A stretch of 64,000 nucleotides of DNA from Paraburkholderia sp. UYCP14C (lineage in GTDB: Bacteria > Pseudomonadota > Gammaproteobacteria > Burkholderiales > Burkholderiaceae), in NCBI RefSeq assembly GCF_004197395.1, contig NZ_SELS01000019.1, positions 62,001 through 126,000 of the forward strand, written 5' to 3'. The position numbers and the translations under genes are program-made. Under the pieces are notes generated by a model that searched no databases, was not told where the DNA came from, and was given only the letters and a program-made list of their open reading frames with translations. Positions 45,049-53,903 of the stretch are shown one piece after another. Numbering within the stretch: position 1 is the first letter of the stretch; each line of letters begins with the position of its first letter.

Positions 45049-46488
45049 ATGACGGCGATGTGGCAACGGACGGCGGCGCTTGCGCTGACGGCAATTTCGA
45101 TGGCGGCTGCGGGAGTTGGCGTTGCGGAGGCGGCGAGTTCCGCGACGAATCCGGCGGCGACGGGCGGGAATCAAACGTCAGCGCAACCGGCCACCGGCAA
45201 GCTGGAGAGCCGCCCGGCCACGCTGGCCGCAAGCCAGGCCGGTAGCCCCGCAAGCAAGGTCGCAAGCAAGCCCGCGAGCCTGCCGGCCGGCATGCCCAGC
45301 GGCACGCCAATTCAGCTCGCGCTGATCGAAGGCATGTCCGGCCCGTTCGCGAACGCGGGCGCGGCGGTCGAGCGCAATCTGCGCTTCGGTGTCGAGCAGG
45401 TCAACGCGCACGGCGGCGTGAAGCTCGCGGACGGCGCGCATCCGTTCGAACTTATCGTGCTCGACAGCAAGGGCAGCACGGAGGAAGCGCTGACGCAATT
45501 GCGGGCGGCCGCGGATCGCCATATCGGCTACATCCTGCAGGGCAATAGCTCGGCGGTCGCCGCGGCACTGATCGGCGCGATCGACAAGCAGAACAGCCGC
45601 GAGCCCGACAACCGCGAACTGTTCCTCAACTACTCGGCGGACGATCCCGCCCTCACCAACTCCGATTGCAGCTTCTGGCACTTCCGCTTCGACGCGCACG
45701 CGGGCATGCGGATGGCCGCGCTCGCCGATGTGATCGAGCACGACAAGGCGGTGAAAAAGGTCTATCTGCTGAACCAGGATTACAGCTTCGGCCACGACGT
45801 GAGCAGCCTCGCGCGCTCGACGCTCGCGGCGAAGCGCCCCGACGTCGCGGTAGTCGGCGACGAATTTCACCCGATCGGCCGCGTGAAGGATTTCGCGCCG
45901 TATATCGCAAAGATTCGCGCGAGCGGCGCGGACGCCGTGATTACGGGTAACTGGGGCAACGATCTGACGTTGCTGGTAAAGGCCGCGCGCGAGCAGGGCC
46001 TCGACACGAAGTTCTACACGTTCTACGGCAACAGCCTCGGCGCGCCCGCCGCGCTCGGCGACGCGGGCGTGGGTCACGTGATCGCGGTGGCCGAGTGGCA
46101 TCCGAACGTCGGCGGCGCGGCCTCCGACGCGTGGTACGCGGCGTTCCGCGCGCGCTTTCCGGCCGCGCAGGACGACTATCCGGTGCTGCGCATGCCACTG
46201 ATGATCGAGACGCTCGCCGCCGCGATGAACCGCGCCGGCAGTGCCGATCCGACGGCGGTCGCGAAAGCGCTCGAGGGCATCCGCTTCGACAACGGCTTCC
46301 ACGCATCGTGGATGCGCGCCGATGATCACCAGCTGATCCAGCCCCTTTATGTGATGCAGATGGACAAAGCCGGTACGCCGGGCGTGCATTTCGATAACGA
46401 AGGCTCTGGCTATGGCTTCCGCACGGTGCTGGCGCTACCGGCCGAGCGCACGGTATTGCCGTCGGTCTGCCGCATGCGGCGGCCCTGA
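45049..46488 (+). CDS. Periplasmic branched-chain amino acid-type substrate-binding protein
   Basis: 479 residues, Peripla_BP_6 family (LivK-like). Signal peptide in the first 28 residues ending in VAEAA. A low-complexity Ala/Ser/Pro linker of about 55 residues with repeated ASK/PAS units follows. The binding domain starts IQLALIEGMSGPFANAGAAV near residue 85, then LIVLDSKGSTEEAL and KKVYLLNQDYSFGHDVS. No permease or ATPase genes of an ABC system lie next to it, so it is an orphan binding protein or part of a scattered system. Ligand unknown. The ATG at 45049 gives the best signal peptide. Confidence 0.9.
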   Translation: MTAMWQRTAALALTAISMAAAGVGVAEAASSATNPAATGGNQTSAQPATGKLESRPATLAASQAGSPASKVASKPASLPAGMPSGTPIQLALIEGMSGPFANAGAAVERNLRFGVEQVNAHGGVKLADGAHPFELIVLDSKGSTEEALTQLRAAADRHIGYILQGNSSAVAAALIGAIDKQNSREPDNRELFLNYSADDPALTNSDCSFWHFRFDAHAGMRMAALADVIEHDKAVKKVYLLNQDYSFGHDVSSLARSTLAAKRPDVAVVGDEFHPIGRVKDFAPYIAKIRASGADAVITGNWGNDLTLLVKAAREQGLDTKFYTFYGNSLGAPAALGDAGVGHVIAVAEWHPNVGGAASDAWYAAFRARFPAAQDDYPVLRMPLMIETLAAAMNRAGSADPTAVAKALEGIRFDNGFHASWMRADDHQLIQPLYVMQMDKAGTPGVHFDNEGSGYGFRTVLALPAERTVLPSVCRMRRP

Positions 46489-46528
46489 GCGAGCGCGAGC
46501 GACGCTCGATTCGCCTTGCCGGTCAGGG

Positions 46529-46557
46529 TTCGCGGCCGGGGCGCGCTGTGCTACAAT
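46529..46557 (+). promoter_or_regulatory. Promoter of rpsO
   Basis: Extended -10 TGC-TACAAT (46549-46557) with -35 TTCGCG (46529-46534) at 17-bp spacing. Confidence 0.65.
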
Positions 46558-46561
46558 ACGC

Positions 46562-46613
46562 GTCCCGTTGTTGGGCTGGGTTCGGATTCAGCTAATTCAG
46601 CCACGAACGGGAC
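46562..46613 (+). promoter_or_regulatory. Structured leader of rpsO, possible S15 autoregulatory site
   Basis: GTCCCGTT (46562-46569) pairs exactly with AACGGGAC (46606-46613), enclosing a second stem GGCTG/CAGCC (about 46574-46602). It starts within a few bases of the expected transcription start. S15 is known to bind its own leader in several bacterial groups through unrelated folds, so this is a candidate; it is not a recognised motif. Confidence 0.5.
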
Positions 46614-46692
46614 TCAGTAAATTTGTGAAACGGGTATCCCACGGCACGGCCTTTCTTCCGTGACCGCCTGTCCAGTTATCAAGGAAATCGAC

Positions 46693-46965
46693 ATGTCCGC
46701 AGTTGAAGCAAGCAAGAAGTCCGAAGTCGTCGCGCAATTCGCACGCGCAGCTAACGACACCGGCTCCCCCGAAGTTCAGGTCGCGCTGCTCACGACCCGC
46801 ATCAACGAACTGACCTCCCACTTCAAGGAGCACACGAAGGATCACCACAGCCGCCGCGGTCTGCTGCGCATGGTGAGCCGCCGTCGCAAGCTGCTCGACT
46901 ACCTGAAGGGTAAGGACGCGGACCGTTACCGCAGCCTGATCGAGAAGCTGGGTCTGCGTAAGTAA
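46693..46965 (+). CDS. rpsO: 30S ribosomal protein S15 (uS15)
   Basis: 90 residues, matching the family size. It binds 16S rRNA early in 30S assembly. Landmarks are [20 protein letters not shown] and [20 protein letters not shown], the rRNA contact surface. The ATG at 46693 gives [18 protein letters not shown] is 8 nt upstream. It is the first gene of the classic rpsO-pnp pair with a terminator between. Confidence 0.99.
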   Translation: MSAVEASKKSEVVAQFARAANDTGSPEVQVALLTTRINELTSHFKEHTKDHHSRRGLLRMVSRRRKLLDYLKGKDADRYRSLIEKLGLRK

Positions 46966-46985
46966 TCGGCCAGTCGTTCAGCAAG

Positions 46986-47020
46986 ATGCCTGTGTCAGTT
47001 TCGCTGATACAGGCATTTTG
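46986..47020 (+). terminator. Terminator between rpsO and pnp
   Basis: 13-bp stem (46986-46998 with 47004-47016, one G-T pair) with a TTTCG loop, followed by TTGTTTTT. Confidence 0.88.
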
Positions 47021-47310
47021 TTTTTGCGCGGCGCGCTTCGTATCACGTGCACCGCCTGTGATCCGCGGCGTATGCCGGTTCGCGCGGCGTCTACGGGCAA
47101 CGCAGTAGCAGTAGCAAAATAGCAGTAGAACAGGCAGTAACAGAAACATGGCCGGGCTTCAGGGCAGAGTTTTGTGTCATTCCAGCGGTTTGCGCGCACA
47201 CGCAGCGCGTGGCTCTCTGGAATGGCATAGCACGACTCTTCCCATGCGGCGCCGGCCCCGGCGTTGCCGCGCCGCTTCCGGTCCGCGCGGCATTACGATG
47301 AGGAAAAGCA
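47021..47310 (+). other. pnp upstream region
   Basis: 290 bp of non-coding DNA. It contains a short run of GCAGTA-type repeats (47103-47142) and the large hairpin at 47178-47224. No clear sigma-70 hexamers were identified for pnp; some read-through from rpsO is likely. Confidence 0.5.
47178..47224 (+). other. Leader hairpin of pnp, possible RNase III target
   Basis: CATTCCAG (47178-47185) pairs perfectly with CTGGAATG (47217-47224), with an inner GC-rich stem around 47193-47209. In E. coli a long hairpin in the pnp leader is cut by RNase III and used for autoregulation by PNPase. The position 87 nt upstream of the start suits the same role, but this is by analogy. Confidence 0.5.
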
Positions 47311-49446
47311 ATGACTATGTTCAACAAGATCGTCAAAGAGTTTAAGTGGGGGCAGCACAACGTTCGCCTCGAAACCGGTGAAATCGCTCGCCAGGCGGGC
47401 GGCGCGGTGATCGTCGACGTCGAAGACACCGTGGTGCTCGCCACCGTGGTCGGCGCGAAGACCGCGAAGCCGGGCCAGGACTTCTTCCCCCTCACCGTCG
47501 ATTACATCGAAAAGACCTACGCCGCGGGCAAGATTCCGGGTGGCTTCTTCCGCCGCGAAGGCCGTCCGTCGGAAGGCGAGACGCTGATCTCGCGCCTGAT
47601 CGATCGCCCGCTGCGTCCGCTGTTCCCGGAAGGCTTCTACAACGAAGTGCAGGTCGTGATTCACGTGCTGTCGCTGAATCCGGAAATCCCCGCCGACATC
47701 CCCGCGCTGATCGGCGCGTCGGCGGCGCTCGCAGTGTCGGGTCTGCCGTTCAACGGCCCGGTCGGCGCGGCACGCGTGGCCTACATCAACAACGAATACG
47801 TGCTGAACCCGACGCGTCCGCAGATGAAGGAGTCGGCCCTCGACCTCGTCGTCGCCGGTACGGAACGCGCGGTGCTGATGGTCGAATCGGAAGCGCAGCA
47901 ACTGAGCGAAGAAGTGATGCTCGGCGCCGTCGTGTTCGGTCATGAGCAGATGCAGACCGCGATCGACGCGATCCACGAACTGGTCCGCGAAGGCGGCAAG
48001 CCCGAGTGGGACTGGCAGCCGGCCGCGAAGAACGAAGCACTGATCTCGCGCGTGACCGAACTCGCGCAAGCCAATCTGCTCGCCGCTTACCAGATCCGCG
48101 ACAAGCAGGCTCGCTCGACCAAGCTGAAGGAAGTCTACGCGGCAACCTCGGCGAAGCTCGAGGAAGAAGCTGCGGCAGCGGGCACCGTGGCGGCCGACAA
48201 GGCGTCGGTCGGCAACGTGCTGTTCGACATCGAAGCGAAGATCGTCCGTACGCAGATCCTGAACGGCGAGCCGCGTATCGACGGCCGCGACACGCGCACC
48301 GTGCGCCCGATCGAAATCCGCACCGGCGTGCTGCCGCGTACCCACGGCTCGGCGCTTTTCACGCGCGGCGAGACGCAGGCGCTGGTGGTCGCGACGCTCG
48401 GCACGAAGGGCGACGAGCAAAACATCGACGCGCTCGAAGGCGAGTACCGCGAGCGCTTCATGCTCCACTACAACATGCCTCCGTTCGCGACCGGCGAAAC
48501 GGGCCGCGTCGGTTCGCCGAAGCGCCGTGAAATCGGTCACGGCCGTCTCGCCAAGCGCGCGCTCGTCGCGTGCCTGCCGAGCGCCGACGAATTCGGCTAC
48601 TCGATCCGCGTCGTGTCGGAAATCACCGAGTCGAACGGTTCGTCGTCAATGGCTTCGGTGTGCGGCGGCTGCCTCGCGCTGATGGACGCCGGCGTGCCGA
48701 TGAAGGCGCACGTCGCCGGTATCGCGATGGGCCTGATCCTCGAAGGCAACCGCTTCGCGGTGCTGACCGACATCCTCGGCGACGAAGATCACCTCGGCGA
48801 CATGGACTTCAAGGTCGCGGGTACGGAGCAAGGCGTGACCGCGCTGCAGATGGACATCAAGATCCAGGGCATCACGAAGGAAATCATGCAGGTCGCGCTT
48901 GCGCAGGCGAAGGAAGGCCGCATGCACATCCTCGGCAAGATGACCTCGGCGGTGTCGGGCGCGAACACCCAGTTGTCGGAGTTCGCACCGCGCATGATCA
49001 CGATCAAGATCAACCCGGAAAAGATCCGCGACGTGATCGGCAAGGGCGGCTCGGTGATCCGTGCGCTGACCGAAGAAACCGGCACGACGATCGACATTTC
49101 GGACGACGGCGTCGTCACCATCGCGAGCACGAGCAGCGAAGGGATGGCCGAAGCGAAGAAGCGTATCGAGAACATCACGCTGGAAGTCGAAGTGGGTCAG
49201 GTGTACGAAGGCACCGTGCTCAAGCTGCTCGACTTCGGCGCGATCGTGAACATCCTGCCGGGTAAGGACGGTCTGCTGCATATCTCCGAAATCGCCAACG
49301 AGCGCATCAAGGACATCAACGACTATCTGAAGGATGGCCAGCAAGTGAAGGTCAAGGTCATCCAGACGGACGAGAAGGGTCGTGTGCGTCTGTCGGCGAA
49401 GGCATTGCTGAACGACGCGCCGCAAGGCGAACCGACACCGCAGTAA
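47311..49446 (+). CDS. pnp: Polyribonucleotide nucleotidyltransferase (PNPase)
   Basis: Phosphorolytic 3'-5' exoribonuclease and degradosome component, 711 residues. Two RNase PH domains (about 10-145 and 320-545) flank a helical domain. Landmarks: [35 protein letters not shown] and [16 protein letters not shown] with the catalytic Asp. They are followed by KH ([18 protein letters not shown]) and S1 ([18 protein letters not shown]) RNA-binding domains at the C-terminus. The first of two near ATGs, at 47311, is used, with GAGGAAA upstream. Confidence 0.99.
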   Translation: MTMFNKIVKEFKWGQHNVRLETGEIARQAGGAVIVDVEDTVVLATVVGAKTAKPGQDFFPLTVDYIEKTYAAGKIPGGFFRREGRPSEGETLISRLIDRPLRPLFPEGFYNEVQVVIHVLSLNPEIPADIPALIGASAALAVSGLPFNGPVGAARVAYINNEYVLNPTRPQMKESALDLVVAGTERAVLMVESEAQQLSEEVMLGAVVFGHEQMQTAIDAIHELVREGGKPEWDWQPAAKNEALISRVTELAQANLLAAYQIRDKQARSTKLKEVYAATSAKLEEEAAAAGTVAADKASVGNVLFDIEAKIVRTQILNGEPRIDGRDTRTVRPIEIRTGVLPRTHGSALFTRGETQALVVATLGTKGDEQNIDALEGEYRERFMLHYNMPPFATGETGRVGSPKRREIGHGRLAKRALVACLPSADEFGYSIRVVSEITESNGSSSMASVCGGCLALMDAGVPMKAHVAGIAMGLILEGNRFAVLTDILGDEDHLGDMDFKVAGTEQGVTALQMDIKIQGITKEIMQVALAQAKEGRMHILGKMTSAVSGANTQLSEFAPRMITIKINPEKIRDVIGKGGSVIRALTEETGTTIDISDDGVVTIASTSSEGMAEAKKRIENITLEVEVGQVYEGTVLKLLDFGAIVNILPGKDGLLHISEIANERIKDINDYLKDGQQVKVKVIQTDEKGRVRLSAKALLNDAPQGEPTPQ

Positions 49447-49459
49447 TGCGGTAACGGAC

Positions 49460-49495
49460 AAACGGCCGGCCGTGTCATGCACGCCGGCCGTTTTT
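49460..49495 (+). terminator. Terminator after pnp
   Basis: GC-rich stem with AACGGCCGGC pairing with GCCGGCCGTT and a TTTTT run after it, 14 bp beyond the pnp stop. Confidence 0.85.
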
Positions 49496-49596
49496 CATGC
49501 AGGATGGATTGCGTTGCGAATTCGAATCGCAGCGCGGCGCTAAGGCAGACGGCTGCAACGGGTAGGCAACGCAATCCAATCTTGGAGTTGACGCAG

Positions 49597-50613
49597 ATGA
49601 AAGCGATCGAAATCACTGAATTCGGTGCGCCGGAAGTCCTCAAGCTGGCGGAGCGTCCGACGCCGCAGCTCAAGGCGGGCGAGGTGCTGATCAAGGTGGC
49701 GGCATCAGGCATCAATCGTCCGGACGTGTTTCAGCGCAAGGGCGGCTATGCGCCGCCGCCGGGGGCTTCGGATCTGCCGGGGCTGGAGGTGGCGGGCGAG
49801 ATCGTCGGCGGCACCATCGACGGGAAGAACAACCCGTTCGGTCTGAAGATCGGCGATCGCGTGTGCGCGCTGCTCGCGGGCGGCGGTTACGCGGAGTATG
49901 CGGCCGCGCCGTTGCTGCAATGTCTGCCGGTGCCGGCGGGCATGTCGGATGTTGAAGCGGCTTCGCTGCCCGAGACGTTTTTCACGGTGTGGAGCAACGT
50001 CTTCAATCGCGCGCAACTCGGCCAGGGCGAAGGCGGCGCGAACGAAACGCTGCTCGTACAGGGCGGTTCGAGCGGCATCGGCGTGACCGCGATCCAGATT
50101 GCGCACGCGCTCGGCTTCCGCGTGTTCGCCACCGCGGGCTCGGACGAAAAGTGCCGAGCGTGCGAAGCGCTCGGCGCCGAACGGGCGATCAACTACAAGA
50201 CTGAAGATTTCGTCGAAGTCATCAAGTCGCTGACCAATGATCGCGGCGTCGACGTGATCCTCGACATGGTGGCGGGCAGCTACGTGCCGCGCGAATTGTC
50301 GGCGCTCGCCGATGGCGGTCGCATCGTGCTGATTGCGCTGCTCGGCGGCGCAAAGGCGGAACTGAACCTGAACGAAGTGTTGCGCCGCCGTCTGACGGTT
50401 ACCGGTTCGACACTGCGGCCGCGGCCGATCGAGTTCAAGGCGCAGATCGCCGCGCAACTGAAGGAGCGCGTGTGGCCCCATCTGGAAGCTGGGCGCATCA
50501 AGCCCGTCGTGCATCGCGTGTTTCCGGCCGCTCAGGCCGCCGAGGCGCACACGCTGATGGAAAGCAGCACGCACGTGGGCAAGATCGTGTTGACGTGGGG
50601 TCAGGAGGCTTGA
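49597..50613 (+). CDS. NAD(P)H quinone oxidoreductase, PIG3-type
   Basis: Medium-chain dehydrogenase superfamily, 338 residues, resembling human PIG3 and bacterial QorB-like enzymes. It starts MKAIEITEFGAPEVLKLAER. ASGINRPDVFQRKGGYAPPP lies near residue 40, and the cofactor motif QGGSSGIGVTAIQIAHALGF near 155. There are no zinc-binding cysteines. The role is probably reduction of quinones or reactive alkenals. Located between pnp and tpiA, its usual place in Burkholderiaceae. It is distinct in sequence from the quinone reductase at 8704. Confidence 0.94.
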   Translation: MKAIEITEFGAPEVLKLAERPTPQLKAGEVLIKVAASGINRPDVFQRKGGYAPPPGASDLPGLEVAGEIVGGTIDGKNNPFGLKIGDRVCALLAGGGYAEYAAAPLLQCLPVPAGMSDVEAASLPETFFTVWSNVFNRAQLGQGEGGANETLLVQGGSSGIGVTAIQIAHALGFRVFATAGSDEKCRACEALGAERAINYKTEDFVEVIKSLTNDRGVDVILDMVAGSYVPRELSALADGGRIVLIALLGGAKAELNLNEVLRRRLTVTGSTLRPRPIEFKAQIAAQLKERVWPHLEAGRIKPVVHRVFPAAQAAEAHTLMESSTHVGKIVLTWGQEA

Positions 50614-50623
50614 CGTCGTCGGT

Positions 50624-50652
50624 TTGACCCGATCCACCCCACGCAGTAAAAT
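50624..50652 (+). promoter_or_regulatory. Promoter of tpiA
   Basis: -35 TTGACC (50624-50629), 17-bp spacer, -10 TAAAAT (50647-50652). One of the best sigma-70-like promoters in the window. Confidence 0.75.
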
Positions 50653-50768
50653 TGCGCGTTTTGCGTGCGCCGGATCAATCCGCCGGACGGGCAACGAGCC
50701 GCAGCGAGGCGCAACCGAAGTCCGCCGGCAGAGCAGGCAGGACTGGCAAGACAGGACAACACGAGACG

Positions 50769-51545
50769 ATGTCGAATCAACAACGAGGCAAACTGGTAGT
50801 CGGTAACTGGAAGATGCATGGGCGGCTCGCCGCGAACGCCGCGTTGTTGCAGGCCGTGGCGCAGGGCTCCGGTGAATTGCCGGCCGATGTGCGCGTCGGT
50901 GTGTGCGTGCCGAGCCTTTATCTCGCGCAGGCGCAGTCGCTACTCAAAGGCAGTCCGGTCGTGTGGGGCGTGCAGGACGTGTCCGCGTTCACGCACGGTG
51001 CCTATACCGGCGAAGTGGCTGCGCCGATGGTGACCGACTTCGGCGCCACGTTTGCGATCGTCGGACACTCGGAGCGTCGCGCGTATCACCGCGAAAGCGC
51101 CGAACTGGTCGCGGTGAAAACGCAGCGCGTGCTCGAAGCGGGTTTGACGCCGATCGTGTGCGTCGGCGAAACGCTCGAAGAACGCGAAGCTGGTTCGACC
51201 GAGCAGGTCGTCGGCGGCCAGCTCGACGAAGTGCTCGCGAAGGTGTCGGCTCAGGAGGCGGCACGCCTTGTCGTAGCGTATGAGCCGGTGTGGGCAATTG
51301 GCACCGGCAAGAGCGCATCGGCGGCACAGGCGCAGGCCGTGCATGCGTTCCTGCGCGCACGTCTCGCGGCAAAGGGCGCGGCGGACGTGCCGTTGCTGTA
51401 CGGCGGCAGCGTGAAGCCGGAGAACGCGGAAGAACTGTTCCGTCAGCTCGATATCGACGGCGGCCTGATCGGCGGCGCGTCGTTGAAAGATCAGGATTTC
51501 CTGGCGATCTGCAAAGCGGCCGCCGCGACCAGCGTGGCCGGTTGA
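50769..51545 (+). CDS. tpiA: Triose-phosphate isomerase
   Basis: Interconverts dihydroxyacetone phosphate and glyceraldehyde 3-phosphate. 258 residues. GNWKMHG near residue 12 holds the catalytic Lys; the electrophilic His is in [14 protein letters not shown]; the catalytic Glu and loop 6 are in [16 protein letters not shown] near 173; [11 protein letters not shown] and GGASL bind phosphate. It is followed by secG after 82 bp, a common proteobacterial pairing. Confidence 0.98.
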   Translation: MSNQQRGKLVVGNWKMHGRLAANAALLQAVAQGSGELPADVRVGVCVPSLYLAQAQSLLKGSPVVWGVQDVSAFTHGAYTGEVAAPMVTDFGATFAIVGHSERRAYHRESAELVAVKTQRVLEAGLTPIVCVGETLEEREAGSTEQVVGGQLDEVLAKVSAQEAARLVVAYEPVWAIGTGKSASAAQAQAVHAFLRARLAAKGAADVPLLYGGSVKPENAEELFRQLDIDGGLIGGASLKDQDFLAICKAAAATSVAG

Positions 51546-51627
51546 GCAGGGCGTCTCGGCGAGGATGACTCCATTTTGCGCAACACACCGTGTGCGGCGC
51601 AGTTAAATAAAGACTCAGGTGAGTGTG

Positions 51628-52014
51628 ATGCTGTATTTGAAAACATTGATTATCGTCGTTCAGTTGTTGTCGGCGCTCGGGGTCATCGGACTCGTGTTGC
51701 TGCAGCACGGCAAAGGTGCCGACATGGGCGCTGCTTTTGGCAGCGGCGCGTCGGGTAGTCTGTTCGGTGCGACGGGTTCGGCGAACTTCCTCTCGCGTAC
51801 CACGGCGGTGCTCGCAGCTCTGTTTTTTGCAACGACGCTGGCGCTCACTTACCTTGGCGCGTATCACGTGAAGCCGTCGGCAGGCGTGCTGGGCGTGGCA
51901 GCTACTGCTCCGGTCGCGGCTTCGCCTGCTTCCGTGCCAGCCGCGAGCTCGGCTCCGGCGGTAGCAGCGCCGGCTTCGCCTGCGTCGGTTCCGGCGACGG
52001 GCGTGCCGAAATAA
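51628..52014 (+). CDS. secG: Preprotein translocase subunit SecG
   Basis: 128-residue inner-membrane subunit of SecYEG. Two helices: [20 protein letters not shown] near residues 4-24 and a second near 52-73, joined by the conserved [20 protein letters not shown] loop. The C-terminal 45 residues are an Ala/Pro/Ser tail, longer than in E. coli (110 residues). The ATG at 51628 has AGGTGAG upstream; in-frame GTG codons at 51619 and 51625 are less likely. Confidence 0.95.
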   Translation: MLYLKTLIIVVQLLSALGVIGLVLLQHGKGADMGAAFGSGASGSLFGATGSANFLSRTTAVLAALFFATTLALTYLGAYHVKPSAGVLGVAATAPVAASPASVPAASSAPAVAAPASPASVPATGVPK

Positions 52015-52040
52015 ATTTTCGGTAGACGTGCTCTTGTGCG

Positions 52041-52069
52041 TTGAACAATCCGCTTAAACAAGTTACAAT
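52041..52069 (+). promoter_or_regulatory. Promoter of tRNA-Leu
   Basis: -35 TTGAAC (52041-52046), 17-bp spacer, -10 TACAAT (52064-52069), about 50 nt upstream of the mature tRNA. Confidence 0.7.
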
Positions 52070-52126
52070 TCAAGTCTTGAAGCGATTCGCGGGTTTTACA
52101 AGTTGTTTTCCCGGATTGCATATAGT

Positions 52127-52211
52127 GCCGACGTGGTGAAATTGGTAGACACGCTATCTTGAGGGGGTAGTGGCGAAAGCTGTGCGAGTTCGAGTCTCGC
52201 CGTCGGCACCA
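52127..52211 (+). tRNA. tRNA-Leu(GAG)
   Basis: 85-nt class II tRNA including encoded CCA. Acceptor stem GCCGACG/CGTCGGC, D-arm with GGTAGAC, anticodon GAG at 52161-52163 between CTATC and GGTAG stems, a long variable arm, and T-loop GTTCGAGTC. Reads CUC and CUU codons. Confidence 0.98.
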
Positions 52212-52221
52212 AATGTTATCT

Positions 52222-52258
52222 AAATGCCAGCCGTTTGCTTCGCTTCGGCTGGCATTTT
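52222..52258 (+). terminator. Terminator after tRNA-Leu
   Basis: Perfect 12-bp stem AAATGCCAGCCG / CGGCTGGCATTT (52222-52233 and 52246-52257) with a 12-nt loop and a trailing T-run. Confidence 0.88.
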
Positions 52259-52314
52259 CACTTCTGGCGTATGGCTGCAAGGCTTGCGTCGTGCGCGTTG
52301 AGGAAGTGATTTCG

Positions 52315-52339
52315 CGTCAGGGGTGCTATGCTCCTGACG
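52315..52339 (+). promoter_or_regulatory. Candidate nuo promoter with overlapping inverted repeat
   Basis: An extended -10, TGC-TATGCT (52324-52332), is framed by the inverted repeat CGTCAGG-N11-CCTGACG (52315-52321 and 52333-52339). The -35 position is weak (AAGTGA). An inverted repeat placed symmetrically on the -10 is typical of a repressor site; regulator unknown. It lies 31 bp upstream of nuoA. Confidence 0.45.
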
Positions 52340-52369
52340 GCACTCAGAACCAACCGATTGAGGATTGTC

Positions 52370-52729
52370 TTGAACCTCGCAGCCTATTTCCCCGTTTTGT
52401 TGTTCCTTATTGTGGGCACCGGTTTAGGCGTAGCACTGGTCAGCATTGGCAAGATCCTCGGTCCCAACAAGCCCGACACCGAGAAAAACGCACCGTACGA
52501 GTGCGGCTTCGAAGCATTCGAAGATGCGCGCATGAAATTCGACGTGCGCTACTACCTCGTCGCCATTCTCTTTATCATTTTCGACCTTGAAACCGCGTTC
52601 CTGTTCCCGTGGGGCGTGGCATTGCGTGACATCGGCTGGGCCGGCTTCATGGCAATGATGATTTTCCTGCTCGAGTTCCTGCTTGGCTTTGCCTACATCT
52701 GGAAGAAGGGCGGCCTCGACTGGGAATGA
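52370..52729 (+). CDS. nuoA: NADH-quinone oxidoreductase subunit A
   Basis: Membrane subunit of complex I, 119 residues, three helices. The conserved loop [20 protein letters not shown] (with its Cys) and the [12 protein letters not shown] segment are present. The start is a TTG at 52370 with GAGGA 5 nt upstream, giving [10 protein letters not shown], the family N-terminus; no suitable ATG exists. An ATG 42 bp upstream would give an extra 14 residues without family likeness. First gene of the nuo operon. Confidence 0.95.
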   Translation: MNLAAYFPVLLFLIVGTGLGVALVSIGKILGPNKPDTEKNAPYECGFEAFEDARMKFDVRYYLVAILFIIFDLETAFLFPWGVALRDIGWAGFMAMMIFLLEFLLGFAYIWKKGGLDWE

Positions 52730-52791
52730 TGGATTAATCGCCGGTTTGCGTGGGTGGCCAGGCTTGCCGCCCCGTCTGGAGTGGAAAGCAA

Positions 52792-53271
52792 ATGAGTATC
52801 GAAGGGGTCTTGAAAGAAGGGTTTGTCACCACTACGGCAGACAAACTGATCAACTGGACGCGCACCGGTTCGCTGTGGCCGATGACGTTCGGTCTCGCGT
52901 GCTGCGCGGTCGAGATGATGCATGCGGGCGCCGCCCGTTATGACCTCGACCGTTTCGGCGTGGTGTTCCGTCCGAGTCCGCGTCAGTCGGACGTGATGAT
53001 CGTCGCCGGCACGCTGTGCAACAAGATGGCGCCCGCTCTGCGCAAGGTCTACGACCAGATGGCGGAGCCGCGCTGGGTGATCTCGATGGGCTCGTGCGCG
53101 AACGGCGGCGGCTATTACCACTACTCGTACTCGGTGGTGCGCGGCTGCGACCGCATCGTCCCGGTCGATGTGTACGTGCCGGGTTGTCCGCCCACAGCGG
53201 AAGCGTTGGTATACGGCGTGATCCAGTTGCAAGCCAAGATTCGCCGCACCAATACCATCGCCCGTCAATAA
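52792..53271 (+). CDS. nuoB: NADH-quinone oxidoreductase subunit B
   Basis: 159-residue peripheral subunit holding the N2 [4Fe-4S] cluster next to the quinone site. Ligands: the tandem Cys pair in [12 protein letters not shown], Cys in [13 protein letters not shown] and Cys in [12 protein letters not shown]. The family-typical [11 protein letters not shown] start at ATG 52792 was chosen. Confidence 0.98.
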
Positions 53272-53291
53272 GGCCAACGCCTCCCCAAAAT

Positions 53292-53894
53292 ATGGCAAGC
53301 AAACTCGAGACCCTGAAAGCGAACATCGAGGCGGCCTTTGGCGGCCTCCTGTTGAGCGTGACTGAGTCGATCGGTGAATTGACGATCGTCGTCAAGGCAG
53401 GCGACTACCTCAACGTGGCAAAGCGTCTGCGTGACGACCGCGCGCTCGGTTTCGAGCAGTGTGTCGATCTGTGCGGCGTCGATTATCAGACCTATGCCGA
53501 AGGCGCCTACGACGGCCCGCGTTTTGCGGCAGTGCTGCATCTGCTGTCGGTGCAGAACAACTGGCGTTTGCGTCTACGCGTGTTCGCGCCGGACGACGAC
53601 ATGCCGATCCTGCCGTCCGTCGTCGATATCTGGAATTCGGTCAACTGGTACGAGCGCGAAGCGTTCGACCTGTACGGCATCGTCTTCGAAGGTCACCCGG
53701 ACCTGCGCCGCATTCTGACCGACTACGGTTTCATCGGTCATCCGTTCCGCAAGGATTTCCCGGTCTCCGGCTACGTCGAAATGCGTTACGACCCGGAAGA
53801 GAAGCGCGTCGTTTATCAGCCGGTGACGATCGAGCCGCGGGAAATCACGCCGCGCGTGATCCGCGAAGATCGCTATGGCGGTCTGAAACACTAA
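53292..53894 (+). CDS. nuoC: NADH-quinone oxidoreductase subunit C
   Basis: 200-residue 30-kDa subunit of the peripheral arm. The signature is [20 protein letters not shown] followed by [19 protein letters not shown]. It is separate from nuoD, unlike the fused E. coli NuoCD. It begins [16 protein letters not shown] at ATG 53292, 20 bp after nuoB. Confidence 0.98.
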   Translation: MASKLETLKANIEAAFGGLLLSVTESIGELTIVVKAGDYLNVAKRLRDDRALGFEQCVDLCGVDYQTYAEGAYDGPRFAAVLHLLSVQNNWRLRLRVFAPDDDMPILPSVVDIWNSVNWYEREAFDLYGIVFEGHPDLRRILTDYGFIGHPFRKDFPVSGYVEMRYDPEEKRVVYQPVTIEPREITPRVIREDRYGGLKH

Positions 53895-53903
53895 GAGAAC
53901 GTC

